DNA from: RYN-230 sp963760405
Lineage (GTDB): Bacteria > Actinomycetota > Actinomycetes > Streptosporangiales > Streptosporangiaceae
DNA: 64,000 nt
Direction of reading: 5' to 3'
Assembly (NCBI GenBank): GCA_963760405.1
Contig: CAVXCV010000007.1
Location: forward strand, 241,131-305,130
The position numbers were made by a program, and so were the translations under genes. The notes under the pieces are model-generated. The model searched no databases. It saw nothing but the letters and a program-made list of their open reading frames with translations, and was not told where the DNA came from. Positions 19,196 to 27,155 of the stretch are shown in pieces; the first letter of the stretch is position 1, and every line of letters begins with the position of its first letter.

Positions 19196-19300
19196 AGGCG
19201 GCACCGGTCCAGGCGGCACCGGTCCAGGCGGCACCGGTCCAGGCGGCACCGGTCCAGGCGGCACCGGTCCAGGCGGCACCGGTCAAGGCGGCACTGATCA
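19196..19300. repeat. 15-bp minisatellite between divergent promoters
   Basis: Five exact copies of AGGCGGCACCGGTCC followed by two degenerate copies. It lies in the 285-bp space between the DrrA-like gene (leftward) and the PptH homologue (rightward), so it is probably untranslated. Each unit holds the palindrome ACCGGT. Confidence 0.95.
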
Positions 19301-19384
19301 GCGGCAACGTCCACCCGTCCCGAACCTACCGGCAACGCGGCGCTGCTGACGAACCATATTTCGCCGCGGCCAGGCGGCTGTGTA

Positions 19385-20293
19385 ATGCTCGGTCGCATGC
19401 CCTCTGCCCGGCGGCCGCCCAGGCTGCTCGCCCTGAGCGACCTGCACGTGGGGTACCGGGACAACGCCGCGATCATCAAGGATCTGCGGCCGGAATCCGC
19501 CGCGGACTGGCTGCTGGTCCCCGGCGACGTCAGCGAGCGGTGCAGCGACATCGAGTGGGCCCTCCGCCTGCTCAGCGAGCGGTTCGCCAAGGTGATCTGG
19601 GCCCCGGGCAACCATGAGCTGTGGACGCACAAGAAGGACCCGGTGCGGCTGCGCGGGGTGGAGCGGTACGAGTACCTGGTGCAGCTGTGCCGGGGTCTCG
19701 GCGTGGTCACCCCGGAGGACCCGTTCCAGATCTGGCCCGGGCCGGGCGGGCCGGTCACGATCGCACCGCTGTTCCTGCTGTACGACTACACGTTCCGGCC
19801 GGACGGCGCGCTGACCAAGGACGAGGGCCTGGCCGTGGCCTACCAGACCGGGGTGGTCTGCACGGACGAGCAGCTGCTGCATCCCGATCCGTACCCGACC
19901 CGGGACGCCTGGTGCGCGGCGCGGATCGAGCTGACCGAAGGCCGGCTCGCCGCCCGTGACCCGGCCCTGCCGGTGATCCTGGCGAACCACTATCCGCTGG
20001 TCCGCGAGCCCACCCGGGTGCTGCGCTACCCGCAGTTCGCGCAGTGGTGCGGCACCGCCCGGACCGCGGACTGGCATGTGCGGTACAACGCCGCGGCCGT
20101 GGTCTACGGCCATCTGCACATCCCCCGGACCACCTGGTACAACGGGGTGCGGTTCGAGGAGGTGTCGATGGGCTACCCGCGGGAGTGGCGGCGCCGCGCG
20201 GCCCCGCCCGCGGTGCTCCGGCAGATCCTCCCCGCTCCCGTCGCCCCAGCACCCGGCCCGGACGCCCCCGCCCCCGCACCCGGGGCGGGATGA
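19385..20293 (+). CDS. Metallophosphoesterase, PptH (Rv2795c)-like
   Basis: 302 residues with the full calcineurin-like metal set: SDLHVGY, VPGDVSE, APGNHE, ANHYPLV and GHLH. The next gene encodes a phosphopantetheinyl transferase; in Mycobacterium tuberculosis the same pair is Rv2795c (PptH, which removes phosphopantetheine from carrier proteins) and Rv2794c (PptT). By order and sequence this is the hydrolase of that pair. The last 35 residues are Pro/Ala-rich and dispensable-looking. The start may be ATG 19385 or the ATG four codons later. Confidence 0.85.
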   Translation: MLGRMPSARRPPRLLALSDLHVGYRDNAAIIKDLRPESAADWLLVPGDVSERCSDIEWALRLLSERFAKVIWAPGNHELWTHKKDPVRLRGVERYEYLVQLCRGLGVVTPEDPFQIWPGPGGPVTIAPLFLLYDYTFRPDGALTKDEGLAVAYQTGVVCTDEQLLHPDPYPTRDAWCAARIELTEGRLAARDPALPVILANHYPLVREPTRVLRYPQFAQWCGTARTADWHVRYNAAAVVYGHLHIPRTTWYNGVRFEEVSMGYPREWRRRAAPPAVLRQILPAPVAPAPGPDAPAPAPGAG

Positions 20294-20299
20294 CGGCCG

Positions 20300-21016
20300 G
20301 TGCTCCAGGAGATCCTGCCCGCCGCGGTGGCCGCCGCCGAGGAATTCGGCGACCCGCCCGGCGCCGCGCTGTTCCCGGAGGAGGAGGCGGTCATCGCCCG
20401 CGCCGTGGGCCAGCGGCGCCGCGAGTTCGCCACCGCCCGGGCCTGCGCCCGGCAGGCACTGGCGCAGCTGGGCCTGCCCCCCGCGCCGATCACGGCCGGG
20501 CCGCGCGGCGAGCCCCAGTGGCCGGCCGGGGTGGTCGGCAGCATCACCCACTGTGCTGGCTACCGGGCGTCCGCGGTGGCCTGCGCCCGGGACGTGCTCA
20601 GCATCGGCCTGGACGCGGAGCCGGACGGCGCGCTGCCCGCCGGGGTGCTCCGCCGGGTCGCCGCCCCCGGCGAGCAGGCCCGGCTGGCAGCGCTGGCCGC
20701 GGCGCAGCCGGGCGTGTCCTGGGACCGGCTGCTGTTCAGCGCCAAGGAGTCGGCCTACAAGGCGTGGTTCCCGCTGGCTCACCGCTGGCTCGGCTTCCTG
20801 GACGCGTCGATCGACATCGACCCGGACGCAGGCACGTTCTCGGTACGGCTGCTGGTGGACGGCCCGCCGGTGCACGGCCGCCCGCTGGCCCGCCTGACCG
20901 GCCGCTGGCTGGCCCGGGACGGGCTGCTCGTCACCGCCATCGTCCTCCCGGCTGAGCCTGCTGACCCGGCCGGGCCTAGCCACGGAGCAGGTAAGCCAGC
21001 CCGGTTTCCCACTTAG
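20300..21016 (+). CDS. pptT: 4'-phosphopantetheinyl transferase (PptT/EntD type)
   Basis: 238 residues. The Mg/CoA-binding motif is ISIGLDAEPDG and the catalytic helix FSAKESAYKAWFPL, both diagnostic of Sfp/EntD transferases; RRREFATARACARQAL is the CoA-binding Arg region. It activates carrier proteins of polyketide, peptide and fatty acid synthases. GTG 20300 lies 6 bp after the PptH stop, so both are co-transcribed. Its last 41 bp overlap the convergent GyrI-like gene. Confidence 0.95.
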   Translation: MLQEILPAAVAAAEEFGDPPGAALFPEEEAVIARAVGQRRREFATARACARQALAQLGLPPAPITAGPRGEPQWPAGVVGSITHCAGYRASAVACARDVLSIGLDAEPDGALPAGVLRRVAAPGEQARLAALAAAQPGVSWDRLLFSAKESAYKAWFPLAHRWLGFLDASIDIDPDAGTFSVRLLVDGPPVHGRPLARLTGRWLARDGLLVTAIVLPAEPADPAGPSHGAGKPARFPT

Positions 21017-21473
21017 CCGGGTCGGGCTCGGCGGACGGGTCGGTGCGGTAATGCTCGACCCGGCCGCGCCAGGCGGTACCCCGGCCGGTGCCCGTCGTGT
21101 CGAACGCGAGGCCCTGCTGCCCGGCCCACTGCTGCAGCGCGGCGTTGGCCTCGATCAGGCCGTCGTACGGGCCGGTGTACAGCAGCGTGGCGTACCGGCC
21201 AGCGGGCAGCACCTCCGCCCGCACCTGGTCATCGCCAGCCACCGCCGCGCCCGTGGGCACGCCCAGCTCGATGTCGATGTCCGCGGCCATGTCGATGACC
21301 AGGTAGCGGACGAACGGCGGCCCAGCCGGGGCGATGGCATGCTCGCCCAGCCAGCCGAACAGCCGCGGGTACCCCTGGTCGATGGCCTGCGCCAGGGTAG
21401 CCATGGTCACCGTGGCGGGCAGGCCAGCGTACGGCTGCTCGTCGCGGTACTCCACCCGGGGCTCGCCTATCAT
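20976..21473 (-). CDS. GyrI-like small-molecule-binding domain protein
   Basis: 165 residues of a stand-alone GyrI/SOUL-type effector-binding domain: PRVEYRDEQPYAGLPATVTM, then the central AGRYATLLYTGPYDGL signature, ending WETGLAYLLR. Such proteins bind hydrophobic ligands or hydrolyse cyclopropanoids; no DNA-binding domain is attached. ATG 21473 fits a GGAG 9 bases upstream better than ATG 21482, which abuts it. Confidence 0.8.
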   Translation of the reverse strand: MIGEPRVEYRDEQPYAGLPATVTMATLAQAIDQGYPRLFGWLGEHAIAPAGPPFVRYLVIDMAADIDIELGVPTGAAVAGDDQVRAEVLPAGRYATLLYTGPYDGLIEANAALQQWAGQQGLAFDTTGTGRGTAWRGRVEHYRTDPSAEPDPAKWETGLAYLLRG

Positions 21474-21651
21474 GCCGATCATCTCCGCTTCGCCGCGCGT
21501 GCCTGGGATTCCCTCCGCCCTCCTACGACGCTACGGGGCGCCGGAACTCATCGGACGCCGGGTGGCGGGTACCGGGCGGGGTTTGCGTTGCGGCTTATCA
21601 GGTGAGGAGGGCCACGTCCCGGCGTGGCCTGGCCCGGAGAGGACGCTGCCC

Positions 21652-21951
21652 GTGCCGCTGGCCCGCAGCGACCACGACCGGGCCCTGGACCGGCGGATCC
21701 TCGCCCTCGCCTGGCCGGCCCTGGGGGCGATCGCCGCCGAGCCGCTGTACAACCTGGCCGACACCGCGGTGGTGGGCCGCCTCGGCAGCGAGGCGCTCGG
21801 CGCCCTGGCCGCGGCGTGGCCCTGGCTCGGGCTGGGCTTCCTGTGGGCCAGCTACGGCACGTGGCTGGCCAGCCGGACCGCCCTGCTCTGGCGGCGCTGG
21901 CACCGCTTCCTGGCTGGCAGCGCGCAGTTATCGCCGCCATCCAGGACGTGA
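21652..21951 (+). pseudogene. MATE efflux protein (DinF type) with large internal deletion
   Basis: 99 codons. The first half reads DRRILALAWPALGAIAAEPLYNLADTAVVGRLGSEALGALA, the start of a MATE transporter of about 430 residues. It then passes in frame directly to LGFLWASYGTWLASRTALLWRRWHRFLAG, which resembles the last helix and tail of the same family. About 330 residues are therefore missing and the product has too few helices to transport. The clean joining of start and end suggests one deletion event. Confidence 0.65.
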
Positions 21952-22100
21952 CAATCCAGCGGCTGGTTTGTGCCTGCTCACTAAGGGACGCGCCGCAAGC
22001 TTGTGCCGCTGCCTGGTGCTTTGCCTCCTGCCACATTGCAGACTCGAGGGACAAGCCGGTCTCCCCGGAAGGCGGGGGCGCGCTGCACGGGTAGGTCCGG

Positions 22101-22136
22101 AGGCATCGTGGAAACCAAAGGCATCGTGGAAACCAA
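22101..22136. repeat. 18-bp perfect tandem duplication at the purU start
   Basis: Two exact copies of an 18-bp unit, 22101-22118 and 22119-22136, beginning AGGCATCGTGG. Each contains a purine-rich ribosome-site-like stretch and an in-frame GTG (22108 and 22126), so a possible translation start is doubled. Confidence 0.95.
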
Positions 22137-23037
22137 TGCCAGGCTTTCCCGCGGCCGCAGTACCCGGCCCGTGAAACGGCGGGCTGGTGACCCGGACGCG
22201 GAGCTCATGCGGTTGCTGATCACCTGCCCGGACCGGCCTGGCATTGTCGCGGCTGTGTCCAGTTTCCTGGCCGCCCACGGCGCGAACATCACCGAATCGC
22301 AGCAGTACTCCACTGACCCGTCCGGTGGCACTTTCTTTCTCCGGCTGGAATTCCGGGCCGCTGACGCAGACGGCCTGGCCGGGGAGTTTGCCGGCCTGGC
22401 CAGCCGGTCGGCCATGCGCTGGACCATGACCAGGGCCAGCCACCTGAAGCGGGTCGCCATCATGGTGTCAAAGGCCGGCCACGCCCTGCAGGAAATCCTC
22501 TCCCGGGCGCACTGGGGTGAGCTGACGGCCGACATCCGGATGGTCATCTCGAACCATCCCGACGTCGCCGACGTAGCGGGCTGGTGGGGAATACCGTTCC
22601 ATCACGTCCCGGTAACGAGCGGGGCCCAGTACGAAGCGGAGAAGGCCCAGCTCGAACTGCTCGGCGAAGGGATTGACCTGGTCATCCTGGCCCGTTACAT
22701 GCGGATACTCTCACCGCGTTTCCTGGCCGAATTCCCCGGGCCGATCATCAATATCCACCACAGCTTCCTGCCGGCGTTTTCCGGCGCCGATCCCTACCAG
22801 CAGGCCGCTGACCACGGGGTCAAGCTGGTCGGCGCGACCGCCCATTACGTGACCGCGGAATTGGACGCCGGGCCGATCATCGAGCAGGACATCGTCCGCG
22901 TCGATCACCGCTGCTCAGTGCCTGATCTGCGCCGGCTCGGCCGCCATGTGGAACGGGCGGTGCTGGCCCGCGCGGTCGGCTGGCACCTGGAAGACCGGGT
23001 GATCGTGCACCAGAACAAGACGATCGTCTTCGCCTGA
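22108..23037 (+). CDS. purU: Formyltetrahydrofolate deformylase
   Basis: Hydrolyses 10-formyl-THF to formate and THF. The N-terminal ACT domain (LLITCPDRPGIVAAVSSFLAAHGANI) is followed by the formyltransferase domain with ISNHPDVAD, the catalytic NIHHSFLPAFSGADPY, GATAHYVTAELDAGPIIEQD and C-terminal RAVGWHLEDRVIVHQNKTIVF. Only GTG 22108 has a strong ribosome site (GGAGG, spacing 4). Homology alone would favour GTG 22171 or ATG 22207, giving the usual 276-288 residues; the first 33 residues from 22108 are unconserved. It heads a tightly coupled one-carbon operon through metK and would set the balance of formyl- and free THF. Confidence 0.9.
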   Translation: METKGIVETNARLSRGRSTRPVKRRAGDPDAELMRLLITCPDRPGIVAAVSSFLAAHGANITESQQYSTDPSGGTFFLRLEFRAADADGLAGEFAGLASRSAMRWTMTRASHLKRVAIMVSKAGHALQEILSRAHWGELTADIRMVISNHPDVADVAGWWGIPFHHVPVTSGAQYEAEKAQLELLGEGIDLVILARYMRILSPRFLAEFPGPIINIHHSFLPAFSGADPYQQAADHGVKLVGATAHYVTAELDAGPIIEQDIVRVDHRCSVPDLRRLGRHVERAVLARAVGWHLEDRVIVHQNKTIVFA

Positions 23038-23041
23038 GCAC

Positions 23042-23593
23042 ATGGCCCAGATGAGCGTGCACAGGGAGCCGGCGGTGCGGAGTTCCTGGCCGCGGCCGGC
23101 CCGGCCCCGGCTGGCCGGGTGGCTGCTGTACCGGGTGCAGCGGCGGCTGGCCCCCAACCGGTTCTACCGCTGGGCCGCGACCAGGCTGGAAGCGTTCGCC
23201 CCGGCCTACCGGCTGTTCACCGGCGCCGAGAAGGCGGCCAAGGGCGCGATCTTCGGCTGCCGGATGTGCGGCCAGTGCACGCTGCCGATCACCGGCTACG
23301 CCTGCCCGGTGACCTGCCCCAAGCAGTTGCGCAACGGCCCCTGCGGCGGGGTCGGCCGGGATGGTTCCTGCGAGGTGTATCCCGATATCCGGTGCGTCTG
23401 GCTGGTGGCCTACGAACGGGCCGAGCACGCGGGCCATGTGGCCGACCTCCAGCTGATCCAGCGCCCGGTTGACCACCGCCGGCAGGGGCAGAGCTCGTGG
23501 GTCAACTACTGGCAGGGCCGGGACGGTGAGCTGTGCACCGAAGGCGGCGGACTGCGGGCCGAGGGCGATGAGCACCCCGTCAGCCGCGGCTAA
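23042..23593 (+). CDS. MetV-like cysteine-rich partner of methylenetetrahydrofolate reductase
   Basis: 183 residues. After a basic N terminus the core has eight cysteines in about 50 residues (GCRMCGQCTLPITGYACP, TCPKQLRNGPCGG, DGSCEV, IRCVW). This is the pattern of the MTHFR C-terminal family PF12225, which in acetogens is the separate zinc-binding subunit MetV that partners a short MetF. The gene follows purU by 4 bp and overlaps metF by 26 bp. It probably links the reductase to an electron donor other than NADH; that is inferred from the family. Confidence 0.8.
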   Translation: MAQMSVHREPAVRSSWPRPARPRLAGWLLYRVQRRLAPNRFYRWAATRLEAFAPAYRLFTGAEKAAKGAIFGCRMCGQCTLPITGYACPVTCPKQLRNGPCGGVGRDGSCEVYPDIRCVWLVAYERAEHAGHVADLQLIQRPVDHRRQGQSSWVNYWQGRDGELCTEGGGLRAEGDEHPVSRG

Positions 23594-24590
23594 CGGCCAG
23601 GTCCCGCTACCCGCGGGCAGCGCGCTGCGCCGCCGGCTGGCCGCCGGTGACGTGGTGGTGACCACTGAGATCGGGCCGCCCCGCGGCGCTGACCCCGATG
23701 CGATCCGGAGCAAGGTCGAACCGCTGCGCGGCTGGGTACACGCGGTCAACATCACCGACAATCAGAGTGCGTTCGTCCGGCTGCCCAGCTGGGCGGGCAG
23801 CCTGCAGGCCCTGGCCGCCGGGATGGAGCCGGTGATGCAGCTCACCTGCCGGGACCGCAACCGCATCGCGCTCCAGTCCGACCTGCTGGGCGCGGCCGCC
23901 ATGGGCATTCCCAACCTGCTGCTGATGACCGGCGATCACCCGAAGTTCGGCGACCACCCGGACGCCAAGCCCGTGTTCGACCTGGACAGTATCCAGCTGC
24001 TGGCCGCGGCGCGGGCCATCCGCGAGGAGGGCCGGCTGATGTCCGGCCGGCCGGTCAAGCCCCGGCCGGGCTGGCTCCTCGGCGCGGTGGAGAACCCGTT
24101 CGCGCCGCCGGCCCGGTTCCGCGCGGCCCGGCTCGGCAAGAAGGTCACCGCGGGCGCGGAGTTCGTCCAGACCCAGTACGTGTTCGACGTGGCCGGGTTC
24201 GCGCGGTGGCTGGCCGAGGTCCGCGACCTGGGGCTGGACCAGCGCTGCGGGATCCTGGCCGGGCTGGGCCCGGTCCGCTCGCTGCGGGCGCTGGAGCACA
24301 TGAGCACCAAGGTGCCCGGGGTGCACGTGCCGGACGAGATCGCCCGGCGGCTGCGCGGGGTGCCGGAGCACCAGGTCGCCGACGAGGGCCTGCGTATCTG
24401 CGCGGACATCATCCAGCAGGTGCTGCAGATCCCCGGGGTCAGCGGCATCCACGTGATGGCACCCGGCTTCGAATCGGGCATCCCGCAGATCCTCGAGCTG
24501 GCCGGCCTCGGCCCGCACCAGCCGGAGCCCACCCCGGAAGCCAGACCAGAGCCCACCACCGAGCCCACCCGGAGCGGCCATGCACATTGA
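23568..24590 (+). CDS. metF: Methylenetetrahydrofolate reductase (MetF)
   Basis: 340 residues of a TIM-barrel MTHFR: VVTTEIGPPRG with the catalytic Glu at the N terminus, NITDNQSAFVRL, QLTCRDRNRIALQSDLLGAAAMGI and LLMTGDHPKFGDHP (FAD/folate region), AGAEFVQTQYVFD, and VSGIHVMAPGFE near the end. It reduces 5,10-methylene-THF to 5-methyl-THF. ATG 23568 lies inside the end of the MetV-like gene. The paired arrangement is like acetogen MetVF rather than single-chain E. coli MetF. Confidence 0.9.
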   Translation: MSTPSAAANGQVPLPAGSALRRRLAAGDVVVTTEIGPPRGADPDAIRSKVEPLRGWVHAVNITDNQSAFVRLPSWAGSLQALAAGMEPVMQLTCRDRNRIALQSDLLGAAAMGIPNLLLMTGDHPKFGDHPDAKPVFDLDSIQLLAAARAIREEGRLMSGRPVKPRPGWLLGAVENPFAPPARFRAARLGKKVTAGAEFVQTQYVFDVAGFARWLAEVRDLGLDQRCGILAGLGPVRSLRALEHMSTKVPGVHVPDEIARRLRGVPEHQVADEGLRICADIIQQVLQIPGVSGIHVMAPGFESGIPQILELAGLGPHQPEPTPEARPEPTTEPTRSGHAH

Positions 24591-26085
24591 CCTTCGCCCC
24601 GTGGCCAAGCTGCGCCGCCCGGGCGCGGTGAACGTGCCCGCCGCGCTCGGCCCGCTGCTCGACGCGCTCGGTGAGACCACGCTGGACCTGGCCCGGCTCC
24701 GGGTGGTCTGCGACTGGGTGCAGTACAAGCAGAACTTCTGCGAGCCGGTACACCTGCGCCCGGTCCTGGCCGACCGGCCGCACGCCCGGGACCGCGACGC
24801 CCGCGACGGCGGCGGGGCCGGCCGCACCTCCGCCACGGTGGCGACCGTGGAGATCGCCATGGACCTGCGCCGGTGCGCCGACGCTGACCTGGCCACGATG
24901 ATCAAGGCGGCGCTCGCGGAGGACGCCAGGCCGGGGCGGACCGTGCTGGAACCCTGGGGGCCGGCCAGCGAGAGCTGCATCTGGCGGTTCAACACGCTCT
25001 ACTGGCAGGCTCTCCGGCGGTGGGAGGAGCACAGCGGCCGGGAATACGAGCAGGCGCTGCCCGGCGGGCAGAGCGACGCGCGTAACACCGAGGCGGTCCG
25101 GGAGCTCATCCTGGAGCTGTTCCGGGTCTGGGACGAGCTGGCCGCGCGCCGGGCCCTGCCGGAGCAGCTGTACGTGGTGGAACTCGGCGTCGGCAACGGC
25201 AGCCAGGCCCGGACCTGGCTGGACGTGTTCGCCGCGGTGGACGCCGCGCACGGCCGGGACTACTACCGGCGGCTGCAGTACCTGATGGGCGATTACTCCG
25301 CGCACGTGCTGGAACGGGCCAGGCAGGCGGTCAGCGAGCACGCCGACCGGGTCAGCGCGATCGTGCTGGACGCCACCCGGCCGCAGGTCACCCTGGGCTT
25401 CCTGCAGGGCAAGGCGTTCCTGGTGTACGTGTCCAACGTCTACGACAACCTGCCGACCGACGAGGTCGCCAGCATCCGGGGCCGCCCGTACCTGGTCGAG
25501 GCGCGCGGGTATCTCGCCGACGAGGACGCCGCCGCGATCGCGGGCCGCAGCGGCGTCCCGCCCGGCCAGCTGGCCGGGCTGATCGAGCGGCTGCTCCGGC
25601 TGGGACCGGACCTGCTGGCCGAGGCCGACCCGGACCGCTTCCCCGGCACCGACCAGGCCGTCGCCCTGTGGCGGGAGGTGTGGACCGCGCTGCGGCTGGA
25701 GGAGCGCTACGTGCCGCTCGAAGGGCTGGACGGCTACCAGGTCACCCCGTCGGTTACCGGCGAGATCCTCCGCTCGCTGCTGGGCAGCAGCGGCGACATC
25801 CGGATGCACGTCAGCAACGGCGCGCTGGCCAGCTTCGCGGACACGCTGCCGTTGCTGCACCCGTTCGGCCGGCTGCTCTGCCATGACCTGTTCGTCACCG
25901 ACCCGGACCAGTACCACGCCGGGTTCCACGGCCCCGGCAAGTACGACGGCTCGGTGGTGAACTGGGTGAACGGGCCGCTGCTGCAGCTGATCGGCAACCG
26001 GCGCGGCTTCGACGTGCAGATCACGCCGTTCAGCGGCCGCCCCGGGGCCAACGTCAAGACGCTCACCGCACAGGTACGGGACTGA
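24580..26085 (+). CDS. Class I SAM methyltransferase, MidA/NDUFAF7-like, unknown substrate
   Basis: 501 residues. Motif I is YVVELGVGNGSQA (about residues 205-217), followed by an acidic-loop equivalent (YLMGDYSAHVLERAR) and VSNVYDNLPTDEV, which matches the A-N-E-x-x-D-x-L-P-x-D signature of PF02636 enzymes such as MidA/NDUFAF7. The first 190 residues and last 200 residues match nothing I recognise. The ATG overlaps the metF stop by 11 bp and the next gene starts 5 bp after its stop. It sits exactly between genes that make methyl-THF and genes that turn it into SAM, so it is the likely consumer of that SAM, with methylated product unknown. Confidence 0.65.
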   Translation: MHIDLRPVAKLRRPGAVNVPAALGPLLDALGETTLDLARLRVVCDWVQYKQNFCEPVHLRPVLADRPHARDRDARDGGGAGRTSATVATVEIAMDLRRCADADLATMIKAALAEDARPGRTVLEPWGPASESCIWRFNTLYWQALRRWEEHSGREYEQALPGGQSDARNTEAVRELILELFRVWDELAARRALPEQLYVVELGVGNGSQARTWLDVFAAVDAAHGRDYYRRLQYLMGDYSAHVLERARQAVSEHADRVSAIVLDATRPQVTLGFLQGKAFLVYVSNVYDNLPTDEVASIRGRPYLVEARGYLADEDAAAIAGRSGVPPGQLAGLIERLLRLGPDLLAEADPDRFPGTDQAVALWREVWTALRLEERYVPLEGLDGYQVTPSVTGEILRSLLGSSGDIRMHVSNGALASFADTLPLLHPFGRLLCHDLFVTDPDQYHAGFHGPGKYDGSVVNWVNGPLLQLIGNRRGFDVQITPFSGRPGANVKTLTAQVRD

Positions 26086-26090
26086 TCCGG

Positions 26091-27155
26091 ATGGCCGGGA
26101 CCGGGCTGCTGCCGACCACCGTGGTCGGCTCATACTCTGTACCCGAGTGGCTGGAACGGCTGAAGACCGACTACTATCAGCGCCGGATCAGCGCCCAGCA
26201 CCTGGACGAGATCCACAACGTGGCGATCAAGGCCGCGCTCAAGGACCAGGAGCTGGCCGGCATCGACATCGTGTCCGACGGGGAGCTGCGCCGCGACAAC
26301 GACATCGACTACCTGCTCATCCGCATTCCCGGGGTGGACATCCCGCACCGGGCCAAGACCGATTACTACGACTACTACGATGCGCAGCTGACCCGGCCGC
26401 TGCCCGATGCGGAAAAGAACGGGCTGGGCCTGGCCGCGGACTTCGCGTTCACCCGCGAGCAGACCCGGCGGCCGGTCAAGTTCTCCTTCACCGGGCCGTT
26501 CTCGCTGTCCCGCCGGATCCGGAACTCGGCCTATCCTGATTCCGCCGACCTGGTCCGGGCCCTGGCCCGGTGGCTCAACGCGGCCGCCCGCGAGCTGGCT
26601 GGCAGCGGGGCCAGCCTGCTGCAGATCGACGAGCCGTTCCTGGCCGGCTACCCGGAAGCGGTGGACCTGGCCATCGAGGCGGTGAACATCGTGACTGAGG
26701 ACGTCCCGGTGACCTGGGCGCTGCACGTCTGTTACGGCAACCGGTACGCCCGGCCGCTGTGGGAAGGCCACTACGACTTCCTGTTCCCCGCCGTGCTGGC
26801 CGCCCAGGTGGATCACCTCGTGCTCGAGTTCGCCCGCAAGGGCGACGGCGACCTGCGGCTGTTCCAGGAGTATCCGTGGGACCGCGCGGTCGGGCTCGGC
26901 GTGATCGACGTGAAGAGCGCGGAGGTGGAAGCCCCGGAGCTGGTCGCGTCCCGGATCCGGCGCGCGCTGGAGATCATCCCGGCGGACCGCCTGATCATCA
27001 ACCCGGATTGCGGGCTGCGCCACCTGGCCGCCCCGGTCGCCCGGGCCAAGCTGCGCGCGATGGTCGCCGGGACGGCACTGGTACGTGAGCAGCTCGCCGC
27101 CGCAGCACCCACAGCATCCACGACCACGGCAACGTCAACCACGGGGACGGACTGA
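26091..27155 (+). CDS. Core-type cobalamin-independent methionine synthase (MetE C-terminal domain)
   Basis: 354 residues, only the catalytic half of MetE. The zinc site is complete: His212 and Cys214 (LHVCYGN), Glu246 (LVLEFARK) and Cys307 (NPDCGLR); the Glu-Cys spacing of 61 equals that of E. coli MetE. N-terminal TTVVGSYSVPEW and QIDEP also fit. Single-domain proteins of this kind may use folate monoglutamates or other methyl donors, so transfer from 5-methyl-THF to homocysteine is likely but not proven. Its stop overlaps the metK start by one base. Confidence 0.8.
   Translation: MAGTGLLPTTVVGSYSVPEWLERLKTDYYQRRISAQHLDEIHNVAIKAALKDQELAGIDIVSDGELRRDNDIDYLLIRIPGVDIPHRAKTDYYDYYDAQLTRPLPDAEKNGLGLAADFAFTREQTRRPVKFSFTGPFSLSRRIRNSAYPDSADLVRALARWLNAAARELAGSGASLLQIDEPFLAGYPEAVDLAIEAVNIVTEDVPVTWALHVCYGNRYARPLWEGHYDFLFPAVLAAQVDHLVLEFARKGDGDLRLFQEYPWDRAVGLGVIDVKSAEVEAPELVASRIRRALEIIPADRLIINPDCGLRHLAAPVARAKLRAMVAGTALVREQLAAAAPTASTTTATSTTGTD

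Noticed and set aside
19100..19279. Proline-rich N-terminal extension of the DrrA-like ATPase
   Set aside because: It is only the translated minisatellite; a strong ribosome site precedes GTG 19099.
21952..22107. SAM, cobalamin, THF or ZTP riboswitch before purU
   Set aside because: The context invites one, but I could not match the conserved cores of any of these classes; a covariance-model search would be decisive.
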